This document shows, one piece after another, positions 59,654-64,000 of a stretch of 64,000 nt of DNA. This stretch comes from Streptomyces cynarae (GTDB lineage Bacteria > Actinomycetota > Actinomycetes > Streptomycetales > Streptomycetaceae): contig NZ_CP106793.1 in assembly GCF_025642135.1 (NCBI RefSeq), forward strand, positions 5,486,001 through 5,550,000, written 5' to 3'. Under the pieces are notes generated by a model, which saw nothing but the letters and a program-made list of their open reading frames with translations, did no database searches and had not been told where the DNA came from. Positions within the stretch are counted from its first letter, which is position 1. Every line of letters begins with the position of its first letter. The translations under genes were made by a program, and so were the position numbers.

Positions 59654-60424
59654 ATGTCCTCCCACCGTTCGTTCGAAGAGCTCGTCCGCGAGGCCGTCGA
59701 GGCCCCCGTCGAGGGCTGGGACTTCTCCTGGTTCGAGGGGCGGGCCACCGAGGAGCGGCCGCCGTGGGGGTACGCCCGGTCGATGGCGCGGCGGCTCGCC
59801 CGCGCGTCCGCCGCGCTCGACGTCCAGACCGGGGGAGGGGAGGTCCTGGCTTTCGCGCCGACGCTGCCGCCGGTCATCGTCGCCACCGAAGGGTGGCCGC
59901 CGAACGTCGCCAAGGCCACCGCTCTGCTGCATCCGCGCGGTGCGGTGGTCGTCGCCTCGGCGGAGGACGCGCCGCTTCCGTTCGCTGACGCCGCGTTCGA
60001 CCTGGTCACCAGTCGGCACCCGGTGCGCACCTACTGGGACGAGATCGCACGTGTGCTGCGCCCCGGCGGCACGTACTTCTCGCAGCAGGTCGGCCCGGCG
60101 AGCGCCTTCGAGGTCGTCGAGTACTTCCTTGGACCGCAGCCGGAGGAGGTGCGCGGCGGACGCGATCCGCGGCGGGCGTGCGCGGAGGCCGAAGCGGCCG
60201 GACTGTACGTCGCGGATCTGCGGGAGGCCCGGTTGCGCATGGAGTTCCACGACATCGGGGCCGTGGTGCACTTCCTGCGCAAGGTGATCTGGATGGTGCC
60301 GGACTTCACCGTGGAGCGGTACGAAGACCGGTTGCGGTCCCTGCACGAGCGGATCGTGTCGGAGGGGCCGTTTGTCGCGCACAGCACGCGGTTCCTGATC
60401 GAGACGCGCAAGCCGGGGACGTAG
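59654..60424 (+). CDS. SAM-dependent methyltransferase
   Basis: A 256-residue class I methyltransferase. Motif I is degenerate (VQTGGGEVLAFAP near residue 60), motif II region VASAEDAPLPFADAAFDLV and motif IV HPVRTYWDEIARVLRPGG are clear. ATG 59654 was chosen for the conserved start (SFEELVREA); the frame is open 60 bases further up. It is not obviously part of an operon; it ends at two hairpins. Confidence 0.84.
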   Translation: MSSHRSFEELVREAVEAPVEGWDFSWFEGRATEERPPWGYARSMARRLARASAALDVQTGGGEVLAFAPTLPPVIVATEGWPPNVAKATALLHPRGAVVVASAEDAPLPFADAAFDLVTSRHPVRTYWDEIARVLRPGGTYFSQQVGPASAFEVVEYFLGPQPEEVRGGRDPRRACAEAEAAGLYVADLREARLRMEFHDIGAVVHFLRKVIWMVPDFTVERYEDRLRSLHERIVSEGPFVAHSTRFLIETRKPGT

Positions 60425-60444
60425 ATTTTCTGCATCGTTATGGG

Positions 60445-60532
60445 GGCCGACTCCCGTCGGCCGCGGTGGCTCGTATAAGTTCAGACCAAGGTAAATTCGC
60501 GTAAGTGAAGCTGCGCGGGCGGAACCGCGCAG
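60445..60532. terminator. Two hairpins between converging genes
   Basis: GGCCGAC-TCCC-GTCGGCC (60445-60462) and CTGCGCGG / CCGCGCAG around six bases (60511-60532) follow the methyltransferase stop and precede the DUF192 stop on the other strand. Each is a perfect small stem; together they would stop transcription from both sides. Confidence 0.6.
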
Positions 60533-60574
60533 TGGAGGGGGCTGCGCGGTGCCGCCCTCCGCGCCGGTACCGCG

Positions 60575-60904
60575 TCACGGATCCCGTACGGCGACTCGTA
60601 CGCCGCGTCTGATCCCCCAGCGCTCCATCGCCCCGGCCTCCGCCTCCAGGACGTGGCGCGCACGCGGGCGGGGCAGGCCGATGCGGCCCGGCGGCATCGT
60701 CCGTACCGCCAGGACCCGCAAGGTCCGGTCCAGATACGCCACATCGATCGGGAAGCGCATCCCCAGGGTGTGCACCGCGCTCGCCGGACTCAGCAGCAGC
60801 GCGCCGTCGATCCCGTCGCGCCCGAGCAGCCCGCGCCGGCGGGCCCGCGCGGACCGTGCGACTTCCAGTGGCACCGGGTGCGGCGTCTCCGCGGTGGTGA
60901 GCAT
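60575..60904 (-). CDS. DUF192 family protein
   Basis: A 109-residue protein with the DUF192 pattern: ARARRRGLLGRDGIDGALLL at the start, HTLGMRFPIDVAYLDRTLRV in the middle and ARHVLEAEAGAMERWGIRRG near the end. The fold is a small beta barrel; function unknown. Start ATG 60904; a GTG two codons earlier is possible. No good ribosome site. Confidence 0.82.
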   Translation of the reverse strand: MLTTAETPHPVPLEVARSARARRRGLLGRDGIDGALLLSPASAVHTLGMRFPIDVAYLDRTLRVLAVRTMPPGRIGLPRPRARHVLEAEAGAMERWGIRRGVRVAVRDP

Positions 60905-61655
60905 GGGCACGACTGCGACGTTAGCGACGGCGTCAAGTGGCGCTCCTGGCGCGAGTCACTCGGGCGGAGTATGGCCGAGCGTGTCGTCATGCGCCCCACA
61001 AAGAGGCGCGCACCCCTTGGATCCCTTGGGTTTCGGCCGGATTACCCGGGAATCCGCCGGATTTCGGCCATGATCAGGCGCTGAATGAGGGGTTCCGGGG
61101 CCATCGGGGCGTTGCCGGATGATTTCGGAGAGTAGTTGTTGTACGCCGATGCGCGCGGGATCCCTTACGAAGGGTTATGGTGGAAACCCCCCCTCGGGCC
61201 GGTCCGTCTCCCCCCCACGGACCGGCCCGTTTTCCTTTTCGCCCGCGGGCGGCCCCTGCGCCGCGCATCACCGAAGGTCTCGCCCCCGCCGCCCCTGCCC
61301 GTTCCGCCCGGAGTCCGCCCCCAGAGCCCTGCCCGGGCCGGAGAACGCGGCCTCACGTCCCCCCCGCTGCCGACCCGACCACGTCCTCCCCGGTTCCCAA
61401 GTCACCCGAGCAGGGGAAACCCCATCCGGACGAGCTGAACAGACCCGGTTCCGTATCCCCGCACGCGGGTGGGCAATCAGCTCAAATCCCCCCACGCCCG
61501 CTCCCATTGACACCCACGAACCCAAACCAACCCGCTGACACCCGTTGGCCGCCCCCGCCCGCTCCGGCGGTAGGCTTCGGCTTCGGGGACCGCCATTTGA
61601 CGGGGATCGCGCACGACCGCGCCTGTCTGATCCGCACGGAGGGGCTGACAATCAC
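60905..61655. other. 751-base gap before the prenyl transferase gene
   Basis: No supported gene. A factor-independent terminator at 61196-61239 on the plus strand shows that something upstream is transcribed in that direction. Just before it, 61131-61195, is a frame beginning TTGTTGTACGCCGATGCG (LLYADARGIPYEGLWWKP) that reads through the hairpin, so it is unlikely to be a normal gene. From 61230 on the sequence is C-rich and repetitive in composition without a frame of normal bias. Confidence 0.45.
61196..61239 (+). terminator. Intrinsic terminator with U-tract, orphan
   Basis: GGGCCGGTCCGT and ACGGACCGGCCC form a perfect 12-bp stem around nine bases, followed by GTTTTCCTTTT. It is the most canonical intrinsic terminator in the window but follows no gene, so it may end a small RNA or act as an attenuator for the prenyl transferase gene 420 bases on. 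Confidence 0.8.
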
Positions 61656-62429
61656 GTGAACCTGCGCGACAAGCTGCGCGGCCTGCTCGTCAGGCTGTAC
61701 GCACGCCGGGTGGAAGGCCACCTGGACCACGCTCAGGTGCCCAAGCACATCGGCGTCATCATGGACGGCAACCGACGCTGGGCGAAGGCCGCGGGATCGA
61801 CCACCGCGCAGGGGCACCAGGCCGGAGCCGACAAGATCGAGGAGTTCCTCGGCTGGTGCGCCGAGACGGACGTCGAGGTCGTCACCCTCTGGCTGCTGTC
61901 CACGGACAACTTCGACCGGCCGAAGGAGGAGCTGGTCCCGCTCCTCGGGATCATCGAGGACGTCGTCCGCTCCCTCGCCGCCGACGGCCGCTGGCGTGTG
62001 CACCACGTCGGCGCGCTCGACCTGCTGCCCGCGCAGATGCAGACCGTCCTCAAGGAGGCCGAGGAGGCCACCGCGCACGTCGACGGCATACTCGTCAACG
62101 TCGCCATCGGCTACGGCGGCCGTCAGGAGATCGCCGACGCCGTACGCTCCATGCTCCTCGACGCCCAGGAGAAGGGCACCTCGATGGAGGACCTCGCCGA
62201 GTCCGTCGACATCGACATGATCGGCCGGCACCTCTATACGAGTGACCAGCCCGACCCCGATCTGGTGATTCGTACGAGCGGCGAGCAGCGTCTGTCGGGA
62301 TTCATGCTGTGGCAGACGGCCCATTCCGAGTACTACTTCTGCGAAGTCTTCTGGCCGGCCTTCCGGAAGGTCGACTTCCTGCGCGCACTGCGTGACTACG
62401 CGGCGCGGCACCGCCGCTACGGCGGCTAG
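61656..62429 (+). CDS. uppS: Isoprenyl (undecaprenyl-type) diphosphate synthase
   Basis: A 257-residue cis-prenyl transferase. The catalytic Asp is in HIGVIMDGNRRWAK (about residues 29-42); others are GADKIEEFLGWC, LWLLSTDNFDRP and PDLVIRTSGEQRLSGFMLWQ, with FCEVFWPAF at the C-terminus. It builds the polyprenyl diphosphate carrier for wall and glycan synthesis, presumably also used by the GT39-like enzymes. GTG 61656 follows GGAGGGG at eleven bases. In actinobacteria two such enzymes often coexist; chain length is not predictable here. Confidence 0.93.
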   Translation: MNLRDKLRGLLVRLYARRVEGHLDHAQVPKHIGVIMDGNRRWAKAAGSTTAQGHQAGADKIEEFLGWCAETDVEVVTLWLLSTDNFDRPKEELVPLLGIIEDVVRSLAADGRWRVHHVGALDLLPAQMQTVLKEAEEATAHVDGILVNVAIGYGGRQEIADAVRSMLLDAQEKGTSMEDLAESVDIDMIGRHLYTSDQPDPDLVIRTSGEQRLSGFMLWQTAHSEYYFCEVFWPAFRKVDFLRALRDYAARHRRYGG

Positions 62430-62517
62430 GACACCCCGCGCGCAGGCCATCGGGACCCGCGTGCCGCCCCTGGCGTCACCCGCCCGGGGGACGGGATGTA
62501 ACGAGGAGTTCACCGGG

Positions 62518-62552
62518 GCGCCGTCATATGCCGTGGCATGGCGGCGCATTTT
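62518..62552 (+). terminator. Terminator of the prenyl transferase gene
   Basis: GCGCCGTCAT pairs with ATGGCGGCGC (G-U tolerated) and is followed by ATTTTCG, about 90 bases after the stop codon. Confidence 0.65.
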
Positions 62553-62776
62553 CGAGGGCATAAGCCAGACAGGTCGACACCCGAACCACGGGTGTCGTAT
62601 CTCAGCGGACGGCACGGGGCCGTCCGCCCGGGAGGCCCTTTGCACCAGCCCGACCGTGCGGTCACAGCACGGACGCAGACGCGGAGGGCCGGTCCTCGGC
62701 CCGTGCATCGCGGCCGACGACCGGTCCAGCTCCGCCTCGTCGCTCCCCGACCTCATCCGAGGGGGTACGTCCTTCC
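62553..62776 (+). other. Structured leader region before phoH
   Basis: Two perfect hairpins, GACACCCG / CGGGTGTC (62576-62596) and GCGGACGGC / GCCGTCCGC (62605-62627), follow the terminator and precede the phoH-like start by 150 bases. Further pairing between CGGTCCTCGGCC-like segments around 62690-62740 is possible. No known riboswitch consensus is recognised. It may be a 5' untranslated structure. Confidence 0.4.
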
Positions 62777-64000
62777 GTGGTGACCAGCACAAAGCGCCCC
62801 AAGCCAGACCGGCGCACCTACGTTCTCGACACCAGCGTCCTGCTGGCCGACCCCAAAGCCATGACCCGCTTCGAGGAGCACGAGGTCGTGCTTCCGATCG
62901 TCGTGGTCACGGAGCTGGAGGCCAAGCGGCACCATCCCGAACTCGGCTACTTCGCCCGGCAGGCCCTGCGCCACCTGGACGACTACCGCGTACGGCACGG
63001 CCGGCTCGACGCCCCCATCCCGATCGGGGACCTCGGCGGAACCGTCCGGGTGGAGCTCAACCACTCGGACCCCAGCGTTCTGCCCACCGGATACCGCCTC
63101 GGGGACAACGACTCCCGCATCCTCGCCGTCGCCCGCAACCTGCAGGCGGAGGGGTTCGACGTCACTGTCGTGTCGAAGGACCTGCCGCTTCGGATCAAGG
63201 CGTCCTCCGTCGGCCTCCTCGCCGAGGAGTACCGCGCGGAACTGGCCATCACGGACTCCTCCGGCTGGACCGGGATGTCCGAACTGACCCTGTCCGCCGA
63301 ACAGGTGGACATCCTCTTCGAGGACGGCCACGTGCGCGTCCCCGAGGTGGCCGACCTGCCCGTGCACACCGGTCTGACCATCCAGTCGGAGCGGGGCAAG
63401 GCGCTCGGCCGGGTCACGGCGGAGGGTGACGTCCGCCTGGTGCGCGGGGACCGGGAGGCGTTCGGCATCAAGGGGCGCAGCGCCGAGCAGCGAATCGCGC
63501 TCGACCTGCTGCTCGACCCGGACGTCGGGATCGTGTCGATGGGCGGCCGGGCCGGCACCGGCAAGTCGGCGCTCGCGCTGTGCGCCGGACTGGAGGCCGT
63601 GCTGGAGCGGCGGCAGCACCAGAAGGTGATGGTCTTCCGCCCGCTGTACGCGGTGGGCGGGCAGGAACTCGGCTATCTGCCGGGCACCGAGGCCGAGAAG
63701 ATGAGCCCCTGGGCGCAGGCGGTCTTCGACACCCTCTCCGCGGTCACCACCCGCGAGGTCATCGAGGAGATCACCGCGCGCGGGATGCTGGAGGTCCTCC
63801 CACTCACCCACATCCGCGGCCGCTCGCTGCACGACGCGTTCGTGATCGTGGACGAGGCGCAGTCACTCGAACGGAACGTACTGCTGACCGTTCTGTCCCG
63901 AATCGGCGCCAATTCGCGGGTCGTTCTGACCCATGATGTGGCGCAAAGGGACAATCTGCGTGTCGGGCGATATGACGGAGTCGTCGCCGTGGTGGAGAAA
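62777..64000 (+). CDS. PhoH-family ATPase with N-terminal PIN domain (partial)
   Basis: The first 408 codons, in frame to the last base of the window, of a PhoH2-like protein. The N-terminal PIN domain begins [20 protein letters not shown], with later acidic residues in [12 protein letters not shown]; the PhoH ATPase domain has Walker [15 protein letters not shown] near residue 258 and Walker [14 protein letters not shown]. Such PIN-PhoH proteins act as RNA helicase/RNases in toxin-antitoxin-like roles or RNA decay. Start GTG 62777 or 62780, after GAGGGGG. The C-terminus, probably about 30-40 residues, is outside the window. Confidence 0.9.
   Translation, partial: MVTSTKRPKPDRRTYVLDTSVLLADPKAMTRFEEHEVVLPIVVVTELEAKRHHPELGYFARQALRHLDDYRVRHGRLDAPIPIGDLGGTVRVELNHSDPSVLPTGYRLGDNDSRILAVARNLQAEGFDVTVVSKDLPLRIKASSVGLLAEEYRAELAITDSSGWTGMSELTLSAEQVDILFEDGHVRVPEVADLPVHTGLTIQSERGKALGRVTAEGDVRLVRGDREAFGIKGRSAEQRIALDLLLDPDVGIVSMGGRAGTGKSALALCAGLEAVLERRQHQKVMVFRPLYAVGGQELGYLPGTEAEKMSPWAQAVFDTLSAVTTREVIEEITARGMLEVLPLTHIRGRSLHDAFVIVDEAQSLERNVLLTVLSRIGANSRVVLTHDVAQRDNLRVGRYDGVVAVVEK

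Noticed and set aside
60911..61655. Small plus-strand gene (LLYADARGIPYEG...) before uppS
   Set aside because: Any such frame runs straight through a canonical terminator and loses codon bias after it. A small peptide cannot be excluded, but I could not support one.

Overview
The window is a stretch of linear-chromosome-type actinobacterial DNA, almost certainly from a Streptomyces. Nearly every coding region has strong third-position G/C bias, GTG and TTG starts are common, and the gene content is diagnostic: mycothiol S-conjugate amidase, GTP-dependent PEP carboxykinase, a chitinase with a DasR-type operator, the long form of argininosuccinate synthase, a Tad/Flp pilus locus and an excalibur-domain copper oxidase. 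No rRNA, tRNA, CRISPR array, prophage or complete insertion sequence was seen.

Layout. (1) 1-4215: DUF4307 protein, mca, a small membrane protein and a thioredoxin-domain DUF255 protein carrying an in-frame palindromic repeat insertion. (2) 4419-10955: four overlapping genes (processive GT2 synthase, GT39-like transferase, polyprenol-phosphate glycosyltransferase fused to GtrA, secreted copper radical oxidase), which look like an exopolysaccharide synthesis and oxidation operon. (3) 10952-16874: Mut7-C protein, TetR/MFS efflux pair, hemolysin III-type protein and pckG. (4) 17045-27250: an accessory-looking block with two secreted collagen-like proteins built on Gly-Ala-Thr triplets, three polytopic glycosyltransferases (PIG-V-like plus two tandem GT39-like paralogues), a membrane-anchored TPR protein and a GT2-TPR protein. 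This is the best candidate for an undescribed system: a cell-surface collagen-like glycoprotein and its glycosylation machinery. A 200-bp MITE-like element lies inside it. (5) 27332-30993: a hypothetical protein, an aminotransferase, a leaderless Pro/Ala-rich membrane protein and a secreted serine protease. (6) 31018-38013: two divergent arms for D-amino-acid and keto-sugar metabolism (D-aminoacylase, D-amino acid deaminase/aldolase; sugar kinase, IclR, RidA, GntP) around a palindromic operator. (7) 38089-44565: two paralogous PH-like proteins, a Tat-exported flavin oxidase, a LysR/EamA divergent pair and argG. (8) 44658-46358: chitinase. (9) 46698-57987: a Tad pilus operon with CpaB, a CpaE-TadE fusion, TadE, CpaF, TadB, TadC, a two-component system, Flp pilin, TadG-like protein, a lipoprotein and an OmpA-like protein. 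(10) 58070-64000: DHFR-like reductase, a frameshifted flavin monooxygenase, methyltransferase, DUF192 protein, undecaprenyl-type prenyl transferase and a PhoH-like ATPase cut off by the window end.

How it fits together. Three separate loci are devoted to the outer surface: a polysaccharide with a radical oxidase, collagen-like proteins with glycosyltransferases, and Tad pili. The prenyl transferase at 61656 supplies polyprenyl phosphate, the expected sugar carrier for the GT39-like and GtrA-fused enzymes. No prepilin peptidase for the Tad system is visible in the window. All family calls are by eye from sequence motifs; no database search was run.
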